A DNA stretch of 64,000 bases from Escarpia spicata. Lineage: Eukaryota; Annelida; Polychaeta; Sabellida; Siboglinidae. The first letter of the stretch is position 1. Every line of letters begins with the position of its first letter. Below the pieces are notes generated by a model. That model had not been told where the DNA came from. It saw only the letters and a program-made list of their open reading frames with translations, and ran no database searches. The position numbers were made by a program, and so were the translations under genes. The stretch spans positions 6,612,719 to 6,676,718 of the forward strand of contig OZ023206.1 in assembly GCA_963995525.1 (NCBI GenBank), read 5' to 3'. This document shows positions 32,229 to 43,430 of this stretch, one piece after another.

Positions 32229-33656
32229 ATTCTACATTTGTCTCTAAAAAAGACAGCTAAATATAGGATATAGGTAATTTAAATGGATTAGTGATCAAGT
32301 TAAAGGCGTTTCGTATGGTAGGCCTGTAGCAATTTTCATATAATTTTCAACCGTAACTTTTTCAGTCAGACATGGCCGTCGTATAGCAAGCCTTAACGTG
32401 TTTCGTACTGTTATTGTATGCCTTAGCAGTGGTTAGAGCACGAGTTTCATAAGGAATCGTGTTCATCTTAAGTTAATAGTTAAGAAAAACGGGTGTAATC
32501 ACACCATGCTAACATCATTTGTGTTGAACATGTTACCGTTCTAGTAACTGGTGCGATGGGTGCGTACGCAACCCCCTCTCCTGCTGAGACAAAAAGGTCC
32601 GCTTGTTAGGAGTAGTTCCGCGCTTGGCGGGAACTAGTTGTGCTTGATTTTAACGATATCCAACACTACACCCCCGCGCCCGCGAAAATCTCTCCAACAC
32701 TATCCCCACAACCCCCCTCGACCGCGAAAAATCTGCAGAAACTAAAGACTCGTTAACACGAAACACTTATTGTTATGGTTCTGTGTTAAAGACTGGAAAG
32801 TGATTATTTTATATTTCTTTGAAACTTCATATACGAAAACTTAATGCTCTTGTCAAGAAATGTGCCAGTTTATTGCTAACTCATGTCATTAAACCTGCTC
32901 AAACATGGTCGTTTGCGTGTCACAAAGCAGCTAAATCAGATGTAGCTGACGTCACCAGAGAAAGGGCCGCTGATCACCCCCTATCCTTTAGTGCGGCGAT
33001 GTGGCTTGTTGTTTCAAGTTGTGTTTGACATTGCAACCGCGGAGTATAATATTTCTATATTACCGTAAAGACAATAATAATCTTATCTAACAGTTTGTCG
33101 CTGGATGTTCACAGGAATTGTGTTTACATTTTTTTAGTTATTGCCGTTTGAACATCGCGAATGCTCACCTTCCATAGATTGGCACCATGCTAAATCAAAA
33201 GCTGTTTTGATGACGTCGCCAACGGCCGTTAGGTGTCGCATCAAACTGTGCAGAAAATGTACAGAAAAACACGACCAAAAGGGACATTGAACAGGATGGC
33301 TGAGAGGGTTACAAATTATTTGAATAACGGGACACTACTTTTAGAGTATATTTAATTCAGATTGGGAATAAAAAAGGTTCATTTCACTTAGTTGAAACGA
33401 GGAAAGAAGCTAAACTTCGCTACGTCTTGTAATAGTCTAGGCACAAAATCTCAAAAGGGCTCTAGAAAACACTTTAGGGGTACCTAAATGTTACAAGCTG
33501 TCATCCATGCAAGATTTATCTATGACTTTTACCAGTTATAACCAGCCCGGATGACACTTTCTATTGAGATTGTTTACTGCGTAGTGAGCTATTTTATGAA
33601 AATGAAGGAGGGGTTTTAGAAGGTTTTTCAACCTGTACATAACCGGCTATATATCT
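32229..33656. other. No gene seen
   Basis: No recognisable protein. A 69-codon ORF (32819-33028) has no domain. Confidence 0.5.
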
Positions 33657-33763
33657 ACTAAATACAGGCTACGCGATATATCTACTAAATACAGGGCTAC
33701 GTGATATATCTACTAATTACAGGGCTACGTGATATATCTACTCATTACAGGGCTACACGATAA
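33657..33763. repeat. About 30-bp tandem repeat, 4 copies
   Basis: GATATATCTACTAAATACAG and GGCTACG alternate about every 29-30 bp. Drift is slight (AAATACAG, AATTACAG, CATTACAG). Confidence 0.92.
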
Positions 33764-33850
33764 AATGGAAAAACGAGGCACGTATATTTAGAAAATGTTA
33801 AATCAATACAATAGATGGAATTTTAATGCAAGCACAAAACATATCAAACT

Positions 33851-34660
33851 TATATTGAAACTTTAGTTAGGTTTCGTGACCGAAGGTGTATAGTATTTCA
33901 CAATAACTACTTACATACGTGGCACATTACAACTATTTTACATCAAAAACACCCCAATTAATTTCCAAATAAAATAACACTAGATTTTCTAACGCACGAT
34001 GTAATATACTGCATACACAATCAAAACAGTAACCTTGTCCCTTTATTTCTACAACCGCCGCCCAAGAACATAATCGCCAAATAAAACAACTCTAGATTTT
34101 CTGTCAAACAATGTAATATTTTGCATTCAAAACCAAAACATTAACCCCACCCCCTTATTTTTCATAATCGACTATTTATTTACTATTAGCTACATAGGTA
34201 ATTTTTATTTTTGAAAATGTTTGGAAAAGTAAGATACGAATTTGTAGTTAATATGAATGCCAATATTACAGACCTACTTGAAAGAAAAGCACAACGTATG
34301 GTCTGATTGTGTAACATTTTCATTTGGTTTAGTGACCGAATGGAAACGTAAACCTGGAAAACAGTCCAGAAGCATTCACATAGTTCTATTGGACAATCTT
34401 ATACGTGAAGCGTATCTTTCTGAAGCCAAATACAACAACAAGAGAATCTCGCTCGCGGTATCAAAAATAACGGGTAGTGTTAGTGTTTTGCAAGCAATAT
34501 AATTTTATTACTTTGTTTGTCAGACAATCTAGTATTATTTTATTTGGAAATACAGAGGGTTTATTTCGAGATAAAAACAATTGTCATATGCCATGAGTGT
34601 AAGCAATGATTTCAATTACTGTACACCTTCGGTCACGAACGGAAACTAAACTGTTAATAT
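33851..34660. mobile_element. Small TIR element carrying an 81-codon ORF
   Basis: Left text ACTTTAGTTAGGTTTCGTGA and CCGAAGGTGTATAGTA matches in reverse TACTGTACACCTTCGG and TCACGAACGGAAACTAAACT at 34616-34651; imperfect arms of about 45 bp. Inside, a roughly 85-bp block is directly repeated (33964-34050 and 34078-34165: AAATAAAA.AAC.CTAGATTTTCT). Superfamily unknown. Confidence 0.65.
34257..34502 (+). CDS. Hypothetical 81-residue protein inside the TIR element
   Basis: Begins MPILQTYLKEKHNVWSDCVT and continues FSFGLVTEWKRKPGKQSRS, IHIVLLDNLIREAYLSE. I recognise no family. There is no membrane segment or signal peptide. Residues are mixed and charged rather than repeat-derived, so it may be a fragment of a larger protein. 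Its position centred between inverted ends suggests it belongs to the element. It could also be a chance ORF. Confidence 0.25.
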   Translation: MPILQTYLKEKHNVWSDCVTFSFGLVTEWKRKPGKQSRSIHIVLLDNLIREAYLSEAKYNNKRISLAVSKITGSVSVLQAI

Positions 34661-34865
34661 CTGGTGGCATCATCTGTGCTCTACTTTCAAGTACGTATAT
34701 AATATTGACATGCATCCTTACCACCGATATGTAACGTACTATATCTGTCACCGTCATTTCAAAATTAGATATGTACGACTGTAATTAGTAGACATATAAC
34801 CAATTGTGTTTGAGGAAAGCGGTTCTGAAAAGTAAAGGGGTAATGTTAGTATTTTGGTTGTGTAT

Positions 34866-34869
34866 CATC

Positions 34870-34919
<50 letters not shown>

Positions 34920-35377
34920 ATCATCATCATCATCATCATCATCATTGTGCAGCCGTATTGTCCCGTGGTTGGGCGAAGGCCTCAGCATGTCGTTTCCAAA
35001 TCTGCCTGTCTTGCGCTATCCTCTGCCAGATGGTGCCCTTCCAGGACTCGTCTAGTTCGTCGCTCCACCGTCTCACTGGTCTTCCTCTAGATCGTTTCCC
35101 TTCGTACGGTCTCCAGGTTGTGATACGCGATGTCCATCGGTTATCTCGTAGTCTGCTGATGTACCCTGCCCAGGTCCACTGCTGTCTTCTGATTTGTTTT
35201 ATCACGTCTATGACCTTTGTGGTCGCTCTTACCCAGATTATTGTTTTTCTCTCCCGATATGTTATGTTTAACATACTTCTTTCCATATTTGTTTGTGCGG
35301 CTGCTAGCTGGTTCTTTGTCTGGATGAGTGCGCATGTTTCCGCGCCGTGTGTCATCGCTGGAAGACGGATAGAGTAG
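34866..35377 (-). pseudogene. LINE ORF2 C-terminal fragment with (ATG)n tail
   Basis: The minus strand reads MTHGAETCALIQTKNQLAAA, NMERSMLNITYRERKT, WVRATTKVIDVIKQIRRQQW, WAGYISRLRDNRW, GKRSRGRPVRRWSDELDESW, FAQPRDNTAAQ. This is the C-terminus of a widespread endonuclease-reverse transcriptase of invertebrate LINEs. Immediately after it (34866-34945) lies an ATG/CAT trinucleotide tract, the probable 3' tail. 5' truncated. The RT part of a likely same-family copy lies at 47060-47437. Confidence 0.82.
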
Positions 35378-35719
35378 GGGGGTTAGCCTACCTTAAGCGC
35401 GAAATGATATAACTCGTAAAATAAACATTAATTCCCAACATTTTATCCGACAGAAACCTAAATATGTTCCCCATTACATATGTGTCTTGGAGCATTCCAA
35501 TAAAAGTAATACAAAATTGATGTGCTAAAAACAAAATATGTAATGGTAGGCGTATTACCCCGCTTGGTGAGGCAATACGCCCAGTGAACGGGGCCAATAG
35601 CCTACGGGTGTTCCTATTGCTCCGTACTAAATTATTTACATGCAAGAGAATGTCAAATCAATATTACTTCAACAATCAATATAATGTAGTATTATCTAGT
35701 ATTATTAAAATGTCACCAC
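35378..35719. other. No gene seen
   Basis: GGTAGGCGTATTACCCC at 35544 has a loose inverted counterpart (GGGATAATGCGCCTACC) at 37616-37632 and could be an outer edge of the pogo-like element. Confidence 0.4.
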
Positions 35720-36040
35720 ACCATAGTCCTTCGTAAAGAAACTGACAACAATGTGACATACCTTGAAAAGGCTGCTCTGACGTACCTTGAAAAGGGTGTC
35801 CAATCAATCTTCATTCGCAGTTAAATAGTTAAAGGGGCCAAGTATTGCATCTTAGTAATATATAATGCCAATATTCATCAAAGCATAGTCCTTCGTAAAT
35901 AAACTGATAACGACGTGATAGGTCCTGAATAGAATGTCCAATCAATATGTATTCATAATTAAATGTGTACCACTATTAGTTAATCAATGTCTTCAAAAAA
36001 GTTCTTCGTAAATAAAATTACAACGATGTGAAAAGTCCAG
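35720..36040. repeat. Degenerate triplicated block
   Basis: CATAGTCCTTCGTAAAGAAAC, CATAGTCCTTCGTAAATAAAC and AAGTTCTTCGTAAATAAA (about 35723, 35884 and 36000), each followed by ACAACGATGTGA-like text and the first two by GTCCAATCAAT. Unequal spacing, so old. Confidence 0.7.
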
Positions 36041-36129
36041 AAAAGCAAAAATGTAATTAACAAGACACATTTTCAGTCATTCATGACGTTGACGATTCAT
36101 AGTAGACATGTGAACTTACATCTCTTAAA

Positions 36130-37026
36130 CAACTAAACATCGTCGTTGTGATTCCACAAGCGTGACTAGTCGTCGTCAGAGTCGCAGTTGGGACATATGA
36201 AACCCCTCTCCCCCGGCGTGCATACTTCGTGCGCCGACTTATTGCACTGTTAACATTGCACCCACTTCTCACGCGGCCTGCTCGTCGCAAAGGTCTCGCC
36301 ACACAGCAAGCAAGGCCATTCTTCGTCATCACTGCTGTCTGATTCTCGTTGCTTGTTCAGCTTCGATTGTCGCTTCCCCCTAGACTTACTCTTCTTAGCC
36401 ATCGTCGTTCTCTGCTTGTGCAACTGGGTTTGGAGATGTTGTTTGAATGGCGACGATGTGATACACTCAGCTGACTCGGCCTTCCTGGTCCTTGATCTGG
36501 GTCTTGCGATCTTCGGAAGTGGGCAGCGTTTTGTGATGACTTGTCCCACCGTCGTGCGGTTGCAGCTTTGTAAACAAGAAGGTCCTGCAACAGCACTCGA
36601 TACCATGGAAGCAGTGGGCGCTGGGCCAACATTCGGCTGCAAGACTGCAGCTGGCTCCTGGTGAGGAGGCAGCCTCGTGACGGCATTGGGCGCTCGAACT
36701 GCAATTGGCAACGGGGCAACAATCGGTATCTGGTCAGCAGACGATAATGTGGCAGCAATTGGTGCTTCACCGGTTGCAGGTTGGTCGTCAACCATATGTA
36801 CATTGGCAAACATGTCGGCCTGGTCCACGTCAGCGGGGAGGGCTTCCTCGGTGAATTCTCTGGCCGCGAACTTCTTATCTCCAAAGATGCTGTCATTAAA
36901 AGGCCATACCCCAGATGATGGAAATCCGTTGATGGCCTTGCTGGGGGGAAATGTGCGTACGTAGGCACTGCCGAAGATCAGGCGGCGGACATACAACGGG
37001 GTAAGGCCGTACATCGACTTTTCCAT
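36130..37026 (-). pseudogene. pogo-like transposase C-terminus with PHD-like finger
   Basis: Frame 37026-36250 reads AYVRTFPPSKAINGFPSSGV, WPFNDSIFGDKKFAAREFTE, a Pro/Ala-rich linker, a basic KKSKSRGKRQSKLNKQ run and CLLCGETFATSRPREKWVQC. In frame after one TAA it continues QCNKSAHEVCTPGERGFICP and NCDSDDD. The first part matches the end of the DDE domain of pogo/Tigger transposases; the last is a C2-W-C2-H-C-type PHD-like finger. The DDE domain itself is missing (see 37082-37282). The stop splits the finger, so the copy is dead. Confidence 0.78.
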
Positions 37027-37081
37027 TGATTACACGTCATCGCATGCAACGTATCTGTTGTTCAACTGCACTAGACAGCAA

Positions 37082-37282
37082 TTACCTGCACCCCAACTGT
37101 ATGGTTCCGGGATTCTTAACTTTTATGTTTCTGTGCCGGCAAATCGTGAGCGCTGGAATTCCCAAATCCTTGCCTCCATGGATAAGCGGCATCCCCTTGC
37201 TTACGCTCGTCAAGGCCTCGCGCAGTGCCTTGTCACCATACGCCGCTCGGATCTCTACTTTTCTTTTGTAGAGTCGGACCAT
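37082..37282 (-). pseudogene. pogo-like transposase N-terminal HTH (psq/CENP-B type)
   Basis: ATG at 37282 opens MVRLYKRKVEIRAAYGDKAL, then REALTSVSKGMPLIHGGKDL and GIPALTICRHRNIKVKNPG. This is the Pipsqueak-type helix-turn-helix that binds transposon ends. It is followed within about 60 bp by the C-terminal frame starting 37026, so roughly the whole catalytic domain has been deleted. Both parts are on the minus strand and in the correct order. Confidence 0.75.
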
Positions 37283-37330
37283 TGTTTCTTCTGAAAATAA
37301 ATACAAAACACTCTTGAGTATATGTTTCAT

Positions 37331-37859
37331 GTTCGGTTGATTTGCTCAATTTCGTGCGCCTTGTCATTGTTGACGATGTACTATATACCAACACATATGA
37401 AACTACAAAATTACCCTGAATGACGTTATGCCAACCAGGTTTATTAACAAATGTGATAGTCTGTTCAATATAAAATGTCACGATACTAAGATGTCACGGC
37501 ATTTACACACTAGTGTAAAGACTACTAAAGTCAATAATAGCAAATGGTATTTCATAGTCCAATGATATGTGATCCATACATTTAGAAATTAGTTGGGCAA
37601 CTCACCCAAACTGATGGGATAATGCGCCTACCTAAACATATTGCCCCATGTTAGAGTAGGCTTATTACCTCTTCAGCACATTTTTTGTTGCAGCGGGGAG
37701 CCACTGAAACACCAACGAGGTAGCCCGTATTTATTAGGTATATTAGGTGACGTCTGTCTATTTTCACATTCGCAAGTTTATATACAAAAATGTTATCGCC
37801 ACAAATGTTGTATTCGTATTTTACATTATAAAAAAAAAACAGACAACGTGATTTTTTTA
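37331..37859. other. No gene seen
   Basis: A+T-rich spacer; includes the loose inverted counterpart of 35544 near 37616-37632. Confidence 0.45.
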
Positions 37860-37876
37860 GTGCGACGCGGGCAGAA

Positions 37877-38528
37877 ATGGCGGATCTGCGGCGTGACATG
37901 ACAGCCGTCAAATCGAGGGAACCGGTCCCGGTGATATGGCCTCAGCGTAAGCCTGAGCTCACGACAGATGATCGACAGACGCTTTGGGTGAAACTGCCGC
38001 CGATCAGCACAGTCACCACAGCCGAACCGAGCCACACGTCGGCCGACGTAACCATGAGTACCATTTAAAGCTACGTCCACTCGTCAGCGTAGCCCTGTGA
38101 TGGTTAACATAACACCTCTACCAGCTGCGAACGTTATCGGGAACCGTGCGCCGGGTGTCGCAAAACAACCAATTAAGACTATCGTTGATGATGACTTTAA
38201 GCTGGTGTCTGGCAAGAAAAGGCGCAGTAACGGTTCGAAGGCGGTGATCGGCACGCGGAAATGCGGTAACCAGCTCAAAGTAAAGGATGGACGATTCCTG
38301 ACAGCCTTTATTTCACGACTGGATCTTACGGTCACTGTCGATGAGATGTCTTTGTATGTGAAGTCTGTGCATAAGCTCGAGGCCAAATGTGTGAAACTAA
38401 AAACTAAGCATGAGAGTTATGCCTCATTCAAGGTTGATGTTATATGCAATGACGCATCTTTGTTTTATGACCCGGACAACTGGCCATCTGGTGTATACTT
38501 GAGGAAATTCTTTAACACCAAGAACTAA
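37877..38528 (+). pseudogene. LINE ORF1-like, two frames
   Basis: The first frame (37877-38068) reads MADLRRDMTAVKSREPVPVI and a Pro/Thr-rich stretch. The second (38097-38528) reads IVDDDFKLVSGKKRRSNGSK, LKVKDGRFLTAFISRLDLTV, then a FKVDVICNDASLFYDPDNWP and SGVYLRKFF end. The pattern (basic linker, then a small alpha/beta domain ending WP.GV.LR.F) is seen in nucleic-acid-binding ORF1 proteins of LINEs. The two frames probably were one ORF. It ends 3 bp before the ORF2 ATG at 38532. Confidence 0.65.
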
Positions 38529-38531
38529 GTT

Positions 38532-39793
38532 ATGGAAATTGACATCACATCTTTTAATTGTAATGGATTTAAAGGTTTTATGCCCTTCTTAAATGATGTG
38601 TTAATGGAATGTGATATACTGTGCCTACAAGAGCTTATGCTCACTAAACAAGATTGCCATATACTAAACACCTGTCACGAAGGTTATGTGGGATATGGTG
38701 TTTCTCCTGTAGATGCATCTCGTGGTATTTTAACCGGTAGGCCGTATGGTGGTGTAGGTTTTTTTTATGGAAACATTCCCTTAATCAATACATCACCATT
38801 CTTGACCAATGCTATGACTGGCTATGCGTCATAAGAATTTGTTGGGGTAACAAGGAGTATTATCTACTAAACGTATATTTACCTTATGAATGCGAGGAAA
38901 ACAGGGACAAGTTCAATGATTATATGTCCAAAATTGCTGTATGTGTTAATAATATTAATAGCTCGTGCATCACTATTGTTGGTGATTTTAACGCGGATAT
39001 TTCCAAGAAATCAGTTTTTGAGAATATCTTACTTGATTTCTGCACAGAATTTACTCTGGCTATCTGTGATCAAGATACTCTCCCGATAGACACGTATACA
39101 TACGTTAGTTCTGCCTGGGGAACTACATCATGGCTAGACCATATCATATGTACCGCTGATGCGAAGGATTGCCTATCTAACATGTCCATACTTTATGACG
39201 TTATTTATTCTGATCACCACCCGATATCGTTCAGCATAGACAGTGATATTGTACCAAAATGCGTTAGTGGTAGTGACAATACTAATGAGATTAAGCAAGG
39301 CATACAGTGGGACAGATTAAACCCACAAGATATTGACGCATACAGCGAATGCACGAACGTTGAACTGAGCAAACTGAATGTTCCACCGGGTGTTAGATGT
39401 AATGATCCCAATTGTCATAACTGTAATCATCATGATGATCTCGATGACGTTTACAATTTTATCGTGATTACATTGAAGAGGTGTGGTCACACACTCCGGT
39501 CAAATCGCAAAGGTGCTTATAAGTATAATGTTATACCAGGTTGGAACGAGAGAGTGAAAGAGCTTCACTGTGCAGCTCGTGATGCTTACTGTATATGGAA
39601 AGAGACTGGCAAACCTAGACAAGGTGACATTTTTAATGTTATGAAATTATCCAGAATGAAATTCAAGCAGGCGATCAGAAAATTAAAAGGGAGAAAGAAA
39701 CTACCATTGCTGATAACATTGCAGAACAGTTGTGTCAGAAAGACCACCGCAAATTCTGGAAAGAAATTAAGCACTGTACGAACAGTAAAGTAA
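38532..39793 (+). pseudogene. LINE ORF2 endonuclease domain
   Basis: Starts MEIDITSFNCNGFKGFMPFL and LCLQELML (catalytic Glu of the APE fold), then GRPYGGVGFF. After a stop at 38832 and a change of frame it continues SSCITIVGDFNADISKKSVF, TYVSSAWGTTSWLDHIIC and YSDHHPISFSI, the SDH motif. These are the Asn/Glu, D-x-N and SDHxP landmarks of AP-like endonucleases that nick the target DNA. The C-terminal part holds a CNDPNCHNCNHHDD Cys/His cluster. Confidence 0.85.
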
Positions 39794-39816
39794 AACTTCC
39801 GAAAAACATTGATAAT

Positions 39817-40062
39817 ATACACGGTGACGTAAACATCGGGTCAATGTGGAAGCATCATTATGAACATTTATTTAATGATGTGGAGGATAGTCGATGTGAT
39901 ACACGGTGACGTAAACATCGGGTCAATGTGGAAGCATCATTAGGAACATTTATTTAATGATGTGGAGGATAGTCGATGTGATACACGATGACGTAAACAT
40001 CGGGTCAATGTGGAAGCATCATTATGAACATTTATTTAATGATATGGAGGATAGTCGATGTG
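39817..40062 (+). repeat. 82-bp tandem triplication inside LINE ORF2
   Basis: ATACACGGTGACGTAAACAT starts at 39817, 39899 and (with one change) 39981: exact 82-bp spacing, each unit ending near GATAGTCGATGTG. 82 is not divisible by three, so each added copy shifts the ORF2 frame. Unit 2 has TAGGAAC where units 1 and 3 have TATGAAC. Confidence 0.97.
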
Positions 40063-41391
40063 ATAAAGTTTGTTATGATTGTTCCACTGGCAATAAGGGA
40101 ATGACTGTTGGTGCAGTTGAACTGATGGATATTATTAATGGACTCTCAAAAAATAAGTCACCAGGTCTGGACGGTATCAATGCAGAACATATTAAGTTCG
40201 CTGATTATCAACTCGCTGTGCTTTTGTCTATCCTTGTGTCTTCGATTCTGGTGCATGGTTATTTACCAAAAGAAATTTCACAGTCTGTTATTGTACCAAT
40301 TATTAAAGACAAGAATAGACGAGTAAACGACAAAGCGAATTATAGGCCAATATGTATATCGAACATATTTTCGAAGATAACAGACACTGTTCTTTTTAAC
40401 GGAATGGAAAGGTACTTGGAAACCACTCCTAATCAATTTGGCTTTAAGCCTAAACATGGAACGGAGTTATGCGTGTATGCATTTAAGGAATTATTAAGGT
40501 TCTACACTGAACATGGTTCAGCTATGCACGTCGCGTTTTTAGATGCATCAAAGGCGTTTGATCGTGTCAACCGATATAAACTTTTAACGAAATTAGAACA
40601 ACGAAATGTACCGAACTACATTTTAAGAGTACTCAGCAATGAATTCAATAATCAATGTGTATGCATACGATGGGGAAATACCTACTCGGACTTCTTTTCG
40701 GGAGGCAATGGTGTTAAGCAAGGTGGGAAGTTATCCCCTTTGCTTTTTAACATTTATATGGATAAGCTGAGTATACAACTGCACAAAAAAACAAATCGGT
40801 TGTAGTCTTGGTAACATGGTTGTTAATTACCTTATATACGCCGATGATCTACTTCTGTTTGCACCTTCTGCTAAAGGACTACAAACACTACTTGACAAGT
40901 GTTACTCATATGGATGTGAGCATGACGTGCAATACAATGCGGGTAAATCCCTGGTCATGTACTTTGAATCTAGAATGTCAAATCTGTTTAAAGAAATGAC
41001 ATTAGGAGGAAAGAAGCTAAACTTTGCCACCTCTTGTAAATATCTTGGACATGTAATTTCTAATAACTTGTCTGATGAGTCTGACATGCAAGCCAAAGTG
41101 AGACTTTTGTATGCCAAGAGTAATATGTTACGTCAAAAGTTCCACTTTTGTTCAACTGCTGTAAAAAATAAGCTATTTACAGCGTATTTTGGTAATATCT
41201 ATATGTATGCGTTATGGGTGAACTTTAGAAAAGTTAATTTTCAGCAATTCGTTGTTGCATGTAATAACACTTTCAGAATATTGAACAATTTGCCCATGAG
41301 ATGTAGCGCTAGCCACATGTTTGCTACAGCTAATGTCAGCTTGGGTAAATGTGTAATTAGAAAGGCTATTTTTAGCTTAATTATTGATTGA
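40063..41391 (+). pseudogene. LINE ORF2 reverse transcriptase domain
   Basis: Reads GLSKNKSPGLDGINAEHIKF, NYRPICISNIFSKI, AFLDASKAFDRVNRYKLL, GNGVKQGGKLSPLLFNIYMD, then a stop at 40803-40805 and, after a frame change, NYLIYADDLLLFAPSAKGLQ, SCKYLGHVISNNLSD and ILNNLPMRCSASHMF. The Y-A-D-D catalytic box is intact. Target-primed reverse transcription is the family role. A break lies between the GGKLSPLLFN and YADD boxes. Confidence 0.88.
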
Positions 41392-41613
41392 CATATCTTT
41401 GAATCCCATTATTTATAGCATTAAAACTAGCGACGTGTATTGTACTTCGAAACTGCGGCACCAGTGGGTCCTGGATTTATATAATTTTTAAACATATTGT
41501 CTTATCGATGTATTTTTATATTTATTTACATACTTTTATTGATGTACTTGTATATATGGACATGATGATTGTCTGAAATAAATACATTATTATTATTATT
41601 ATTATTATTATTT

Positions 41614-41845
41614 TTCACTTACTGTGTAAGTTGCGTGCCGTTGTTTTCGAGTGACGGGAAAGCAAGGTGGCGGCACGTTAATCAGCTGTAGAGGTAGTCG
41701 CGTGCATGTGTCGGGGGGGGGGGGGGGACAAAAGTGGGGTAGGCCTATCGCCTCACGTGGGCCATTCTCCCTACCCTATCCTACGCATCAGTTGTAGACT
41801 TGTCTCTTCAAGCAGGTACCAAAGTTACCCAAGCTCGGCATCGAT
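41614..41845. other. Junction sequence with a G tract
   Basis: Between the LINE tail and the BEL/Pao coding region. A run of about 12 G lies at 41716-41727. No LTR recognised. Confidence 0.5.
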
Positions 41846-43320
41846 ATGGCCTCATGTGGTGAGACTGACAGGACCGGTGAGACTAGGTCACCTAATGCTG
41901 CAACACATGCAGCCTACGATGAACTTGATACTATGGGAAGTGCGAGTAAAATCTCCCGTGGGTCGAGAACATCGTCAAACTCTAGAACAAACTCTGCGGT
42001 ATCATTGACGGCGAAAGGAACCCAAGTAGAAGCTGAACATGCAAGGAGGAAACTTCAGTTGGCTGAGTAAAGGATCAAACGGGAACTAGAACGAAAGCGG
42101 AAACTGACATGTAGGGAAGCAGAGTTCCTTTTGCGTATGCTTCTGCATCGCACAGTTATCTTGATCCAAGTGTCTCCACGTGTGTGTCACAGGGGGCGTC
42201 TGTAGCACCGCAGGTTTGCAGAACTACTTCAGTGGTATGAGAGGTATGCCAGAAAGAACAAGTTGGAATCCGCCATCAGTGCATGGAAATCCGACTACCA
42301 GCGGTACTGATAGCAACATCAACCTGGCGATCGAACACACTCTCGAGAAGATCATATTGCAATCAGAACTGTCTGTACCTCCATCCGTGACATTTGATGG
42401 CACCTCCTCCGAATGTCCGGAGTTCATGAGAAACTTCGAAGACCGGGTTGCGTCAAAGTCGTTCTCAGATAACTTCAAGTTGTCCCAACGGGTTTCATGT
42501 ACAGCAGGAGATGCAAACTAAGCAATCAAGCACTTCGAAGGGACGGAGCATGGCTATCGGCAGGCAATGGCAATCCTGCAAGAACGGTTTGGACGTCCAT
42601 TCCAGATTGTCAAGTCGTGTATGGATCGACCTACCGAGAGGCCACAGTTGTCATTGTATGACACGAAAGGCCTACTGGAGTTTTCAGATCAGCTCGAGTC
42701 TACATACCAAACGCTGGAGGACCAAGAGTTGCTTTTAGAAGCAAACACACAAACATATTTGAGAGCCATATTTGATCGACTTCCTGTCAGTTGGCAGGAT
42801 GGATGGGTGCGTCGTGTAATTGATCTTGAAAGCACAGGTCAGAGGCCAAATCTTGAGGAATTGGAGCGATTCATTCAGAATTTAGCCTTAGCGCTAAATC
42901 ATGCAGTCTTCGCCATTTGGTCGACCGGTAGCTTGAGTTCCAGTAAACATCCTGGTAGAAAATGTAATGACTTCGAGAAAGGTGCAGATGTCCCTACTGC
43001 CTTCAACAGGGTAACTACACTTTCCATCCAAGTCGTCATAGTTGTGGAAGGTATGAATAGCAAGGAGTAGCATGATGACGGGTATCCTGCGTCATGCACT
43101 AGAGACAGTAAGGACTGCAGTTACTGAGAAGGCAGGCATATCATCGAAGACCGTGCTGGGTTTTAAATTAGCACACTGGAATTCCGGAAGAAGTTCGTGG
43201 GGAACCATAACCCATGCTTCTGCTGCCTTGGAAGGCATTACAGTAGGAACTACGAACACAAGCAGAATTGCCCTGAGAAAGGATGCAACACGATGCACAA
43301 TCAGCTGCTGCACCCGTCTC
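41846..43320 (+). pseudogene. BEL/Pao gag with zinc knuckle
   Basis: Reads MASCGETDRTGETRSP, a Lys/Glu-rich coiled-coil-like stretch (VEAEHARRKLQLAE), PSVTFDGTSSECPEFMRNFE, then after a stop KHFEGTEHGYRQAMAILQER, FGRPFQIVKSCMDRPTE and LLEANTQTYLRAIFDRLP. A cysteine knuckle CFCCLGRHYSRNYEHKQNC and PEKGCNTMHNQLLH follows. These match the DUF1759-type gag and knuckle of Pao elements, which package the RNA. At least three stops or shifts. Confidence 0.8.
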
Positions 43321-43430
43321 TGACAATTCCGAAACAGACCCAACGAAAATCGGTTCACAAAACCAAGGTCGGGGCGCTGCCACAAATGTAGGTCGGATCA
43401 GTTGTAACAACAAAGCCAAAGCAGTTTGTT

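Larger units (their letters stand above)
37860..41613 (+). mobile_element. LINE retrotransposon, nearly full length but broken
   Basis: On the plus strand: ORF1-like frames (37877-38528), APE endonuclease (38532-39793), RT (39957-41391), short 3' UTR and a (TTA)n tail at 41588-41613. The clade is not certain. An 82-bp triplication and frame changes inactivate it. The 3' end of the same family occurs at 52139-52320 and 61946-62300. Confidence 0.88.

Noticed and set aside
34804..35377. Plus-strand ORFs with His-rich or Ile-rich runs
   Set aside because: Translation of the CAT trinucleotide tract and of the antisense of a LINE fragment.
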